From Nectonema munidae (lineage: Eukaryota; Nematomorpha; Nectonematoida; Nectonematidae), in contig JAUIRK010000333.1 in the NCBI GenBank assembly GCA_030549495.1, forward strand, positions 372,001 to 436,000: a stretch of DNA of 64,000 bases. The letters are read 5' to 3'. The notes beneath the pieces were generated by a model. That model worked only from the letters and a program-made list of their open reading frames with translations. It ran no database searches and had not been told where the DNA came from. Within the stretch, counting starts at the first letter, position 1; every line of letters starts with the position of its first letter. Shown here piece by piece: positions 48,023-58,499 of this stretch. Position numbers and translations under genes: made by a program.

Positions 48023-48970
48023 AAAATTGCGGGTCTTTTCGTTTAGACGGCCACATCAAGTAATAACTGTTTCGTCTGCCTTTTATAGTTATGTCCTAGT
48101 TGCCAAATTCTAAGGAAAATTCTCTACGTTTACCCACATTTTGTTGTTTATAAAAGGAAAGTGAAATTAAAAAAAATAAAAAATTAATAATTTTAATGAA
48201 TATTAAGAATAGTTTTATTTAAGCAAAGGAATAAAATTGGCAATATCGATTCTATAGAGTTAGTGTGTTCTCCAGTTCCAGGGTCTTTAAAATATTTTGA
48301 ATGGTCAACAGTTAGGTGCTTGTACGCCATGCCTTTTAGTGATGTAATGCTAGCATATGCCCGCCATTTATCGGAAATAATTGTCCTTCCCGGTAAAATA
48401 CACTCTTTTATAATAGGTAGAAGAGTCTCAGCGGATCTATCAGGAACAGTGTATATGAATTCCACCAAATACCCATTGCTGGGGATAAACTCTGCCCACA
48501 TTGTACTTTCTTCTCGAGAAGCAGGACTCCTCGATTTCAACATGAAGCCCTTGTCGAACAAATTGCACAGGATTTCGAAGCAGTGAATCCGCATACACTT
48601 CACGCATATAATTTTTCCAATCAGTGTACGCTGTATTAGACATTTTAAGGTGTTTTTCACAAAAATTTGTTGTGGCAAGTTCATGACACCATGCATGAAT
48701 AAAATAAACAATCGTTTTAAAAGATAAACGAGTACCTTCTAACCACGTATCGCGTCTCAGTACCAACTTAGTTCAGCACAAACTTTTATTACATCTCCAC
48801 AGTGATAAATAATTCTTTTTTAAATGCCGATTTGCACACAGTCTCTCTTGATGCAACACTCCCTTATCTTATAAGTAACGAATAGCTTTTTCGTAAACAG
48901 TTAGCATTAAATAAATAACTATAAAAGGCAAACGAAATGGTGATGTCTAAACGAAAGGGCCCAAAATTGC
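48023..48970 (-). mobile_element. Merlin (IS1016/ISXO2-type) transposon with perfect TSD
   Basis: The element is 48031-48962 (932 bp). Its inverted ends are GGGTCTTTTCGTTTAGAC and, reverse complemented, GGGCCCTTTCGTTTAGAC. Each is followed by a TTTCGTYTGCCTTTTATAGT block, so the inverted repeat extends about 55 bp with gaps. It is flanked by AAAATTGC on both sides (48023-48030 and 48963-48970), an exact 8-bp target duplication as expected for Merlin. One transposase is encoded on the minus strand. Confidence 0.93.
48193..48766 (-). pseudogene. Merlin transposase (ISXO2-like DDE), one frameshift
   Basis: From the 5' side in one frame (48766-48440): LSFKTIVYFIHAWCHELATT, then SNTAYTDWKNYMREV, then VEIEESCFSRRKYNVGR and YPQQWVFGGI. 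In the next frame (48480-48250): LVEFIYTVPDRSAETLLPII, then IISDKWRAYASI and HLTVDHSKYFKDPGTGEHTN, then SIES. These are the ISXO2/Merlin DDE motifs. The first catalytic Asp (family VEIDES) is Glu here. The second (SDKW) and the final Glu (HTNSIE) are present. A single frame change near 48460-48480 breaks it. The IS1595-like zinc-ribbon N terminus is absent, as is usual in short animal copies. It is among the best preserved coding relics of the window. Confidence 0.88.
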
Positions 48971-50339
48971 TGCCAATTTTAAGGACTGACACGAATTATA
49001 AGAAATTTTAGGGAACTACGACACATTTTGGAAGATTGATTTAAAATTTAAAAAAATTAAAAGAAAGATTTCAAGACTGCACAAAATTGATGGATTATAA
49101 AAATTATATAGGATTGCAAATGTTTGCCATAAAATTAGGAGGATTGCTACAAAATTAAGGTAAAATTTAAGGGAAGAGAAATTACGACAAAATTTGGGGG
49201 GTTGCGTAAAAATACCAGACCCATATAGTTGTAATTTAATATAAAATTAAATAGGGCATTTTTTGGATTATTAAATAAGATAAACTATAAAACTGTCGTA
49301 TAAAATAAAGATACAATATAGCTGAAGACTAAAATTAGAATTGTAAAAAGCCTGCCTCTATTTCAACAGATGGTAGGTTAGATGAATTTAAAAATGTCAA
49401 CTTTCAGTATATAATATAAATTTCGAAGACATTTGAGTTTAGCGATTTAATCAATATATACAGTGGAAAGCTTAGCGCAAGTGCGATAGGGGAGGATCGC
49501 CTCTTAATAGTAGAACATCAAAACTTCAGAAACTAAGTATGCAAAGTAGGAAGAAAGTACGAAGATATGTTTACCAAAGAAAAAGTTAATTTCAAAAAAT
49601 TGAATATAAATTTATTTTCCTTTGAAACTTTATTATTTTCTTTAGCCGCCAAATTTATTTTTGGATGAGCAGCCTACATATATCTAACTAAACATTGTCG
49701 ACCTCTAAAATACGGTAAAATGTCTTTACCAATAAAGAAACAAGTTAGAATACTGAGACTCAAACCAAAGATCATGGAGAATTTATGATACGTTCTAGAA
49801 AACAATATACGACAAATAGCCACGTTAGAGAGTTTTTATTCATTGAACAAAAGGTAGTAAAAACATCCTAAACAAATAGCTATAAAAAATACTCATCTAA
49901 TAGAAAAATATATAAACCAATCTTTTATCAAGAAAACTTTAAATCAAAAGATGCAAATAAAACTTCATTTATACAAAAAAAAACTATAAAATAATATATA
50001 TATATATAAATTATTTGAATCTTAAAAATATAGTTTACGAAATTTTCTTGAGGAAATTTTATTTAAAATAAATAAAAGTAAGCTTCATTAATCCTCCATT
50101 AATATTGCTTATGATAAGAGAAATATATCTGCCCGAACTTAAATATTTACTATGAAAAAAACTTTTTTATTTTTCAAAAATTATAAAATATAAATTATAA
50201 TAAATAAAAAATTGGAGTGAAAGTTAAGGAATAATGATAAGCTCTTCTTCTCCACGAAGAGCGTCTTTGAAGAGAGTCTCAAAACATGAATAATCTAGAG
50301 GTGAAATAAGGATAATACAAAAACTTTGTATACACGTTT

Positions 50340-50637
50340 GTTAACGGAGAAAATAAAACGTATTTCAAATTACCTGTGTCTTCTAGTTTAGTTCTAGAAG
50401 AAGAAGAAGAATTTTTTCGTTTTAATAAATATATTATAAACTTATAAAATTACTAAATATTGAAGTTCATTTTTGAGTCTTATTTTATTTAGATTAACTA
50501 TAAATATATATTATAGTGCTGTTTCTTGTGATTCTACTTCTGTTTTCATTATAATAATAAATTCTTCCTCTTCTTCTTCTGTTAACGGAAAAAATAAATC
50601 GTATTTCAAATGACCTGTGTCTTCTAGTTTAATTCTT
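50340..50637. repeat. direct repeat pair, ~56 bp, 241 bp apart
   Basis: Copy 1 (50340-50395) and copy 2 (50581-50637) share GTTAACGGARAAAATAAA, CGTATTTCAAAT, then CCTGTGTCTTCTAGTTTA with about 5 mismatches. GAA-rich sequence follows copy 1 and its complement TTC-rich sequence precedes copy 2. The intervening unit contains nothing recognisable. Confidence 0.7.
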
Positions 50638-51094
50638 GGATGATCAACGGTTAATGGTTTTAATTATAAAATGATTGGCGTCAAGAACCGTGAATAAAAT
50701 AACAACATTATTTCTTAATTTATTAAAAAACACTTAAAATGAAAAAAAAACTAGAATAATTCATTTAATTAGGTATCAAAAGAAGATCAGATTATCTTTG
50801 CAAACCCTTCTTTCTCGTATATTTTAGTTTAAAATATAAGGTATTACTGTTCTTTAATAATTTTTCTATATCATTTTAAATATTAAATTTAATTAGGTTA
50901 ATTATAATTATTGAAGTTTTTTTCAGTTAAAGTTTTTTTTAATAAAATGAGATAACATTGTTTAGGAACTATAGAAATTAAAGATCATTGATTCGTTGGT
51001 TGGAGATATCAAAGAACTTTCAGCCATAAGGCTATATGCTCGCATTATGCTTAAGATCGTTAATCACAGTTTTTGAAAATTTGTTTTTAAGAGT

Positions 51095-51170
51095 TGGGAG
51101 CCTTATGAATCGAACCCCTGATCTTCAACTCTTAAGCTTAGAGTTACACCCTAGCAACCATTGAGTCTCA
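51095..51170 (-). other. tRNA-like relic or SINE head
   Basis: The minus strand reads GACTCAATGGTTGCTAGGGT (D-arm-like, resembling an A box), an ACTCT-AAGCTTA-AGAGT arm with a 7-base loop, and GATCAGGGGTTCGATTC (B-box-like). The acceptor-stem halves do not pair, the 3' side of the T stem is mismatched and position 33 of the loop is A rather than U. A working tRNA is therefore unlikely; a tRNA pseudogene or tRNA-derived SINE is more likely. Confidence 0.45.
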
Positions 51171-51429
51171 AATTAAAGGGAATAAAGAAGAAATAAGTCA
51201 TTTTTAAACATTTAAGTAATATAAGAGAAAAGTTGTGTTATCTTATTTTACAAAACATTTTATTTGCTGTTGAAGTATTTTTATTTGGTAGAGCTTAATA
51301 TTTTGATTATGAAATGTTAATATAATTTTTCCTATATTTTTCTGCATTTATTATTTCTATGGTTTTTATATACAATTTTTCCTTATAAATTACTTGAAGT
51401 TATTTCATAATTTTTTTTCTATTTATAAA

Positions 51430-51742
51430 ATATATATGTTGGTAGAGATATGGAGGAGTTACAGATGTTAATCTAAAAATAGAAAGGAAAGGCAGATTAG
51501 TTTGTTATAGGGTTATCAACGGTGGTGAGAGTTGTTTGAATGTTGTCAATGAGGTTTGCTAGGGATTTTAGTAGTGTTGGTTGTATCAGAAGATCTGGGA
51601 GTGTTGTTGGAGATCTATTAAGTAAAAAAAGCCTGGAAAATAGAAGATCTTGGCGATGAATTTGACATGTGAAGATGAGATGGTATGGCGTTTCTATTCG
51701 CATCCGAAAAGACAGTATGGATTTTCGCTAACTTTAATTCGG
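51430..51742 (-). mobile_element. inverted 3'-end copy of the R1-like LINE
   Basis: The minus strand encodes RIETPYHLIFTCQIHRQDLL, then LLNRSPTTLPDLL, and ends VDNPITN stop. It is the reverse complement, at high identity, of 53455-53790, including the 3' UTR (ATCTCTACCAACAT). The breakpoint at about 51742/51743 passes directly into the plus-strand LINE. Confidence 0.85.
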
Positions 51743-53800
51743 AAAAAACAACGCTTTCAACTCAGCCTAGCATCCTGCAATCATCATAAACCTTGCCCAC
51801 AAATCCTTTCCTCCATATATCATCAAATTTATAAGCTCATACCTTTCAAACCGCTGTCTCATTTTCCGACATCGCGCTTCCCTTTGCATCCATATGCTAA
51901 CCCTCTGGACTCCCCAAGGAGGATGTCTTTCCGTTATCCTCTGGCTAGTCCTCATAGACCCGCTTCTCGATCTAATCTACACCTACACAGGTTTCTCTCA
52001 ATGTTTTTCAGACGACATATTATTCACCTTAACCAATAACTCTCAACAAGAAAACCTCACCAAATCCTCTTCATTTCAACTAAGGCTACAAGAAAGAGCA
52101 AACACACATAAGATATTCTTTAAATCCAGCAAAAGCAGCCTTATTTACTTCACACGCAGTCACACAGAAAATTTACCCCTTCATTTAAATACCACTAATT
52201 CTATACCTGCCTAAAAGACTATCAAATATCTAGGACTTAACCTCCAGTCCAACCTAAAATTTTCAATACACTTTAAAAAAATATACCTAAAACTCTCAGT
52301 CACCATTTTTTCACATAAAAGCAGGGCTCTCCGTCCCAAACACACCAAATACATATACTCATCCTTAATCCTCCCAGTAATTCAATACGGAATTCTTTCC
52401 TGGGGCATCTCCTTAAAACACCCCACAACTATCTATTTTCTTAACAAGATACACCGCCTCTGCCTATTTTGCATCACCAACACATATCGTACTACTTCCA
52501 CCCAAAGGCTAGAAATTCTAACAAACACCCTACCATTACAACTTCAACTCAAAATATTATTAAGCTCTTCATCTTGACATAAAACAACTTACTTCCCCCC
52601 TTTCTTCCGATCACACCCCACCGCAATACTCCATCCTATTCTTTCTACTCTCATCTATTAGCAAAATATGCACCAAATATTGCTAACTACCTAGTTCATC
52701 CCTCTATACATCCATTGCTTTTAACTCACCCATCTGCACAAAATCCATTCAAAACGTCTATATGCCAAAACAATTTTTTGCAAAACAATCAATTTCACAC
52801 CTCTTCATCAACCTCACTACAACCTCACTCAAATCAACTTCACAGACGCCTCAAAGAAATCTCTAAGTGCCTCCTTTGCTTACGCCTTCTTCAAAGGCTC
52901 TTTCACTCGCTACTTTTACATCCATCACTCCCGATTAAATTCTCTATTCTTAATCTCCGAATGCGTGATCTTTAGCCTTTTACACGCCTGCACTACGATA
53001 ACTAACAACATTAACTACCTCCTTCTCAACTTTACTACCATCCATTTCTATACCGATGCACAAAATATAATCCATGATCTCTCTATATCACACAACATCC
53101 CCTTTCCCTTCTTTCAACTAGCTTCCTCCCTAATCAATCTTACAAAACATTTCCACATACACCTATGCTGGTGCCCTGCTCACCTAAAAATACCCAAAAC
53201 TCCCACGTAGACTATTTAACCTCAAACTTACACCTAACATCCTCCATTCTTCTCATCAACTCCCTACCTCTAAAAACCTTTCTAACGCGCATTCACTTAT
53301 CCTCTCTAGAAGAATGGCAGATGTCCATATCTTCATCTCAAAATGCATTATCTCCTCTTTGCACAATTCACACAACTTTCAAAAACAAAAAATTTACACC
53401 ACCTCGTTCAACCATTCGTTGGCTATCACGCCACTGCCCATGCAAAGCATATCTCTTCCGAATTAAAGTTAGCGAAAATCCATACTGTCGTTTCGGATGC
53501 GACACAATAGAAACGCCATACCATCTCATCTTCACCTGACAAATCTTCCCTTATCACCGCCAAGATCTTCTAATTCGCTGCCCTTCTTTACTTAATAGAT
53601 CTCCAACAGCACACTAAGATCTTCTGTTACACACAATACTACTAAAATCCCTAGCAACCCTCATTCATACCATTGAAACAACACTCACCACCGTTGATAA
53701 CCCTATAACAAACTAATCTGCCCTTCCTTTCTATTTTTAGATAAACATCTGTAACTCCTCCCTATCTCTACCAACATCTCCATCCTCGAGCATATAAGCA
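51743..53800 (+). mobile_element. R1/I-group LINE relic, 5' truncated (RT, RNase H, tail)
   Basis: It starts inside the RT (IIKFI-like) and continues TPQGGCLSVILWLVLIDPLL, then CFSDDILFTL (52000-52035), IKYLGLNLQSNLKFSI, and LILPVIQYGILSWGISLKHP. RNase H motifs follow: FYTDAQNIIHDL near 53050 and LCWCPAHLK near 53165, then a C-terminal finger (RWLSRHCPCKAYLFRIKVSE and later CRFGCDTIETPYHL). It ends VDNPITN at 53716 plus a short 3' UTR. Its sense strand is poor in G, like the 13-16.5 kb copy, and it has the same Ser in the SDD box. Several frames; inactive. Confidence 0.85.
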
Positions 53801-53861
53801 CACGCTTGAAAGTGCTTTGAAATCTACCTACCTAACTTTGCATTTATTTCGCTTAAATTTG

Positions 53862-54108
53862 TTTACTCATTTAGGACAGAAAAAAGCAGACGACTAAAGT
53901 AATTCATATTTAACCTTTCGTCACCAGAAAAAGCAGACAATATTTATTAAAAAGCAGAAGATTCACATACAAAACTATTTGAAAAAGCAGACGAAGGTAA
54001 AATTGTTTATGTATCATATATGATACACTGGTCACGAAAGGGTTAAATCTATTTAAAGTAAGAATTCGTCTGTGTTCCCTTTGGAAACATTGGTCTTAAA
54101 TGGTTTAA
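53862..54108. mobile_element. outer TTAA MITE (MITE-D), split by MITE-B
   Basis: The left end TTTACTCATTTAGGAC and right end (reverse complement) TTAAACCATTTAAGACCAAT are inverted and resemble MITE-A. CAGACGA motifs lie inside both halves. A 15-bp imperfect palindrome GTTCCCTTTGGAAAC is at 54074-54088, 16 bp from the TTAA at 54105-54108. The inner element 53910-54046 interrupts it at a TTAA. Confidence 0.65.
53910..54046. mobile_element. TTAA-flanked piggyBac-type MITE (MITE-B)
   Basis: Bounded by TTAA at 53910-53913 and 54043-54046. Inverted termini: CCTTTCGTCACCAG and, reverse complemented, CCCTTTCGTGACCAG. It contains four GCAGA motifs and the perfect palindrome GTATCATATATGATAC (54011-54026), 16 bp from the right TTAA. 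About 90 bp of its right half match the end of the piggyBac relic at 5454. 137 bp, non-coding. Confidence 0.85.
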
Positions 54109-54529
54109 TTTGAAGGTGTTAAAATTCTTCAAAATAATTTTTTTATGATAAACCAATTTCAAATTTTTGGAATTTTCATGACTACTATAACAATTAATTC
54201 CTGTTTATTTTAACACAATTTATCTTATAAATTCTTTTTTTTCATATCATACTTGTTTTTGTTTTTGATTTATAAATAATTGGATAAATAAATAAATCTG
54301 TAACAAAAATAAAAAAGTAACACCCTATATTGTTTTATTAAAAATGTTGCTATTATTTTTTATGTAATTGTATTTCCATTTTTCTACGCAACTGAACTAG
54401 TTTTTGAACTAGACTAAATAAATTGATATTTTGTTTTATCTATAACTTCCACTATCTTTCTCTTTGGCATAAGATTTCCTATTAATTTATTCTCAGATCT
54501 TGAAATAATTTTACTTTTGTTAACCTGGG
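54109..54529. other. spacer, nothing recognised
   Basis: AT-rich sequence between the nested MITEs and the 3' end of the RTE element. No ORF or repeat structure stands out. Confidence 0.5.
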
Positions 54530-54561
54530 TAAAACTTCTTCTTCATCTTCATCTTATCCCC

Positions 54562-55202
54562 TTATTGGGGGTCGATGGGTTTAATTCGTTCACTCCAAAG
54601 CTTTCTGTCTGTAGCATCGCTTTCTTTCAAACCAAATTTTTTCATACTTTCTTCCAAATCATCTCCCCATCTCATTTTTTGCCTTCCTCTTTTTCTTTTT
54701 CCTTTTACCTGCGCATCGTATGCTTTTCTTATTTTCTCATCTTTTTCCCTCCTCAGCACGTGTCCATGCCATCTCATTTTGTTATTTTCGATTACATCTA
54801 TCAAACTCGTTATTACTTTTGTTCTTCGTCTTATTTCTTTATTCCTGATTCTATCTCTTCTTGTTACATTTAACATCATTCTCAGCATTTTCATTCCACA
54901 CACTTACAACTTGTTCTTTTCTTTCTTTTTTAGACACAAACATTCTGAACCGTAAGACACGACTGGTGTCACTATGGCTAAATACACTTTGGCCTTCAGT
55001 TTCATTGGTAGGTTTAAAACAGCCCATGTTCTAGCAATTTAATTCCCCGGTAATTTTCGCAATTCAACACATCTCTTTTATTCTTGTAAATCGGAATAAT
55101 TAAGCTTTTAGTCCATTCTTCCATCATTATTTCTTCCTTCCAAATGAATTCTAGCAATCTAGTCGTCATCTTCAAACATTTTTCTCCGCCTGCTTTTATC
55201 AT
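54562..55202 (-). pseudogene. RTE reverse transcriptase remnants (N edge and C end)
   Basis: Positions 55202-55020 encode MIKAGGEKCLKMTTRLLEFI, then IIPIYKNKRDVLNCENYRGI, the first RT motifs. Immediately after KLLEH the sequence jumps to LNLPMKLKAKVYLAIVTPVV, then SYGSECL, which normally lies several hundred residues further on. The C end (54903-54562) reads MLNVTRRDRIRNKEIRRRTK, then RWHGHVLRREKDEKIRKAYD and a WGDDL block ending at a stop. The catalytic YADD region is absent. Confidence 0.83.
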
Positions 55203-55790
55203 ATCTATATTAACTTCACTGATTCCTGGTGCTTTGTTTTTTTCATTTCTTTCATTTCTTTCAATACTTCTCTTTCTTCAAAACAAAGTCAGGACCCAAA
55301 ACTTTTTCTCCTTTATCTGTGTGTTCATGTTTATTTTCAAAATTTAGTAGCTCCTCAAAGTATTCTTTCCATCTGTTCTCAATTTCCTTCTATGTTTTTT
55401 ATAATGTCAACATTTCCAGTTTCTTGAATATCTCCTTGCCTAGACTTTGCAAGTTTGAAAATTTGCTTGTCCACATTTTATTCCCCAATGATTTGTACAT
55501 TTTTTCTGTTTCATTTGCTTTCAAGAGATAGTCCTTTTTGCTTCTCTCTTCTTAATTCTAAATATCTGTTTATCCTCTTCAGACTTAATTTTCTGCCATT
55601 TCTTGAAAGCTTACTTTTTATCTTTCAATACTCCTCTAACCTCCTCCTTTCACCACCATGTTTCTTTTTGAATTTTATTAACTTTTTTGGTTTTACCCAG
55701 CACCTCCTTACTTGCAACCAACTAACTGTTTTGAGGTGACTCAACATTTCTTCAATTTATTCATCTATTTGTTTTTCCATCAAACTTTTG

Positions 55791-56721
55791 TCAACAATTT
55801 TCTCGTATCTTTCCTGATTTTTTTTTATCTTCGAGTAGCCATGTCTTAAATCTACCTATCTTCATAACTTTTAGTTTTTTCTCTTTAGTGATAAACATAT
55901 CAATAATAACAATTCTATGTTGTGATACAATGTCACTTCCAGGGATAACTTTGCAATTCTTGACACATTTTCTTTTTCCCTGTTTGACCATGAAGAAGTC
56001 TATTTGGCTTTTTTTGCCCCCACTGCTATATGTTATCAAATGACTATCCTTCTTTCTAAAATTTGTGTTACATATCGTCAAATCGTTTCTTTGTGCCAAG
56101 TCTAATATCCTTTTGCCTTCTTCGTTTCTATTACCAAAACCGTGTCCACCATGAACTCCATCGTACCCATCACTATCCTTGCCGATTTGACTGTTAAAGT
56201 CACCTGCCAAAATAATTGTTTCACTGTCAGGAATTTCTGATAGTAAACTATCGAGTTTTTCTGCAAACTTATTTTTTTCCTCTCTACTACAATCAACTTG
56301 AGGCGCATATATTGACAAAAACTGTTATAATTTCATCAATGCCTTAAAGCTCAATAAAATTATTCTGTCACCTGCTCTTCTTACTTCAATTATAATTCGA
56401 TTTTTCACTCATAATCACAACTACAGCGTTCCTTCTGTTGGTAAATCGGCTATATACAATTTTGAAACTTTGAATGAGCTTTCTAGAGATATTTTCGCTC
56501 AATTTTGTCTCCTGTACGCAAGCTATTTCAATCCTTCGTTTTATCATTTCCTCCACAATTTCGTTTGCTTTTGTTGTGAGTGTACCTACATTCCATGAGG
56601 CTATTCTAAGCTTATTGTAACTTGCAGGCGTTAGTTTTTTTCCAGTATTCTTTTTGACGTAGATTACTGGAAACACCCATGGAGTACTTTGGGCTGTACC
56701 CCGCCCAACTTTTTGGATCAT
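55791..56721 (-). pseudogene. RTE endonuclease domain
   Basis: The N-terminal part (56721-56386) reads LRIASWNVGTLTTKANEIVE, then IEIACVQETKLSE, the classic start of the APE-type endonuclease. After a frame change, 56318-55791 reads MSIYAPQVDCSREEKNKFAE, then ILAGDFNSQIGKDSDGYDGV, then GKKSQIDFFMVKQGKRK and SQHRIVIIDMFI. Catalytic-type residues are visible: the Asn of SWNVG, the Glu of QET, Asp and Asn of GDFN, and the Asp of IDFF. The final SDH is SQH. Apart from the frame break it is well preserved, so the insertion is comparatively young. Confidence 0.87.
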
Positions 56722-57065
56722 TGCATAAAATTTGGAGCATTTTTTTACAAGCCGGATGCCCTTCCTGACGCTAACCAGTATTTGTATTCAGACCTGGGAT
56801 CTTTAGCCTTTGTAAAACCAATTACACAATCCACAAGGCAGTGGTAATTTAAAGTCAGAGTTTTTTTTTCCTAGAACTTTAGCTATCCAGAGCTAACGAG
56901 TTTGTTCTACCCGGAGCTAAAGGTTTAAGCGTCTAATACTCGCTTTCGCCTCCTAATCATTTGGTTTCAAACAACCCCGCCACGTGAAGGCAGATCAGGA
57001 AACTTGCTGTTCAGAGGCTATAAGAGACGCAATTGCCGCATCAGGGATTTTTATAGGAGAATAAG

Positions 57066-58499
57066 AGCTCAAACTTATTTCCACCTATGCATAAACAGCA
57101 TTGAAAAGCAGGGTAAAACTGATTTAGTCTTATGAATTTATGATACTAGTAACCTAGTTTAATTAATATATCGGCTCGCTCTTAGAATATATTAAAATTT
57201 TTTTACATAAACTTGTTAAGTTTTCAGTAGATCCTATTTTTTGAATATCAGATGAATCAGGTATACATGTTAAATACTGTTGATAAATTTTTTTGCTTCT
57301 GAGGACCTCTACACAAATTTTGCCAGGCTTGATTCTATTTATTTTTTTTATACGATTTTGTCAACATATATTATGCTTTTCAAAAAATAAATATACAGAT
57401 AATAACTTCACATAACTTGAACGCGAATCAGATGCTCTGTATAAGATTTTATTATATACTATCCAGGTTGGTTTATTTGACTCAGTAATTTCCATATAAA
57501 TTTAGATAATGTTTTTTTACAAATATTGTATACTATTGTATTAAAAATGTTATGTATATATAGACAGTATTGAACAAAATGTTATTCTAGTCAGTGGCGT
57601 AGCTAAAAATTGGAAGTTGGAGGGGTCTAAATTTATATATACAATATATATGGTCATTCTTATATAAAAATCTACCCTTAATCCAAAAAAGGAAGTTGGG
57701 GCAGTAAAAATAGTGGGGGCTGGGGGGGGGGGGGGATAAAGAGCTCAAAAATTCGTAGTTTTAGTTTTCTTATTTAGTAAGCCCAAATTTAAGTTGTCAT
57801 TACAACAAAGAGCTCTGTAAAAGGCTGTTGATATATTACTAATTACACTGTTATTATTTCTCACATAAAATTATTTATTTTTATTTTTTAGAATTTCAAT
57901 ATTGGAAGAGCTGCAAATTTGATGAAATAAGTGAATGATTGAATATAGATGAAGGAATATTATTGAATTTATCATCAATAAATTTTTTTACATATATCCA
58001 ATATTATTACAAACATTTTACAGTTTTCACTTATTTATCCATATCGTACTCGTAAATAAATCGAAATTATAACTTATCTATATAAAAAATTATGAGATTT
58101 AATAACATATAGTCAGGTTCAATACGAATATGTTCACATAAAAGTGAGATGAAAATGAGAGTCGAGATCATCCTAATTATTTCAAACTTTTTACATCTAT
58201 ATTGCAAGAATTATCTTCAATAATATTATAAATATTTTTTATATAAGTATATGAAATTTATGTATATGAGTTTTATTCTCAAAAAAAAATGTAATAAATT
58301 ATACGATGAGTTGCTAACACATATGTTGGAAAGATTTGTTTCATAACATAGGTATTTCATTTAATATAACAAAATTAATAAGATAAGGCTTTATTTGATT
58401 AAAAAAAAGGTAACATCAATACATCTTGACAGTCCAAACAATAGTAGACATAAATAAAACAAGAAAATCTGATGTTAGTGATGAGATTATATTCTTACC
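57066..58499. other. AT-rich stretch with one transposon-like end
   Basis: At 57591 the sequence GTCAGTGGCGTAGCTA looks like the start of a widespread hAT-type element, but no opposite end is found. A G run (57722-57736) follows. The rest shows no gene. Confidence 0.4.

Larger units (their letters stand above)
48971..51429. other. AT-rich stretch with a duplicated 56-bp segment and a tRNA-like relic
   Basis: Up to 49230 the sequence has irregular AAAATTT-AGGG repeats. At 49721 a short reading starts MSLPIKKQVRILRLKPK but is not recognised. The duplicated segment and the tRNA-like sequence are listed separately. TA runs are near 49995 and GAA or TTC runs near 50398 and 50560. Confidence 0.4.
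54530..57065 (-). mobile_element. RTE-type LINE with the RT core deleted
   Basis: The 3' end is at about 54530 with a GAAGAAGATGAAGATG-type tail. The ORF runs from 56721 to 54562 with a few frame changes. The 5' untranslated part probably extends to ~57065, as judged from its less AT-rich composition, and includes GGCATCCGGCTTGTAAAA. The protein belongs to the family often annotated as craniofacial development protein 2-like endonuclease-reverse transcriptase. The RT catalytic region is missing by an internal deletion near 55020. Confidence 0.85.

Noticed and set aside
48263-48586. Plus-strand ORF of 107 codons
   Set aside because: Antisense of the Merlin transposase, which has the family motifs on the minus strand.
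51095-51170. Functional tRNA-Ser gene
   Set aside because: The acceptor stem does not pair, the T stem is broken and U33 is missing.
54517-55739. Series of hydrophobic plus-strand ORFs that look like membrane proteins
   Set aside because: They are the reverse strand of the Lys- and Glu-rich RTE ORF, whose complement always reads as Phe/Leu/Ser-rich.
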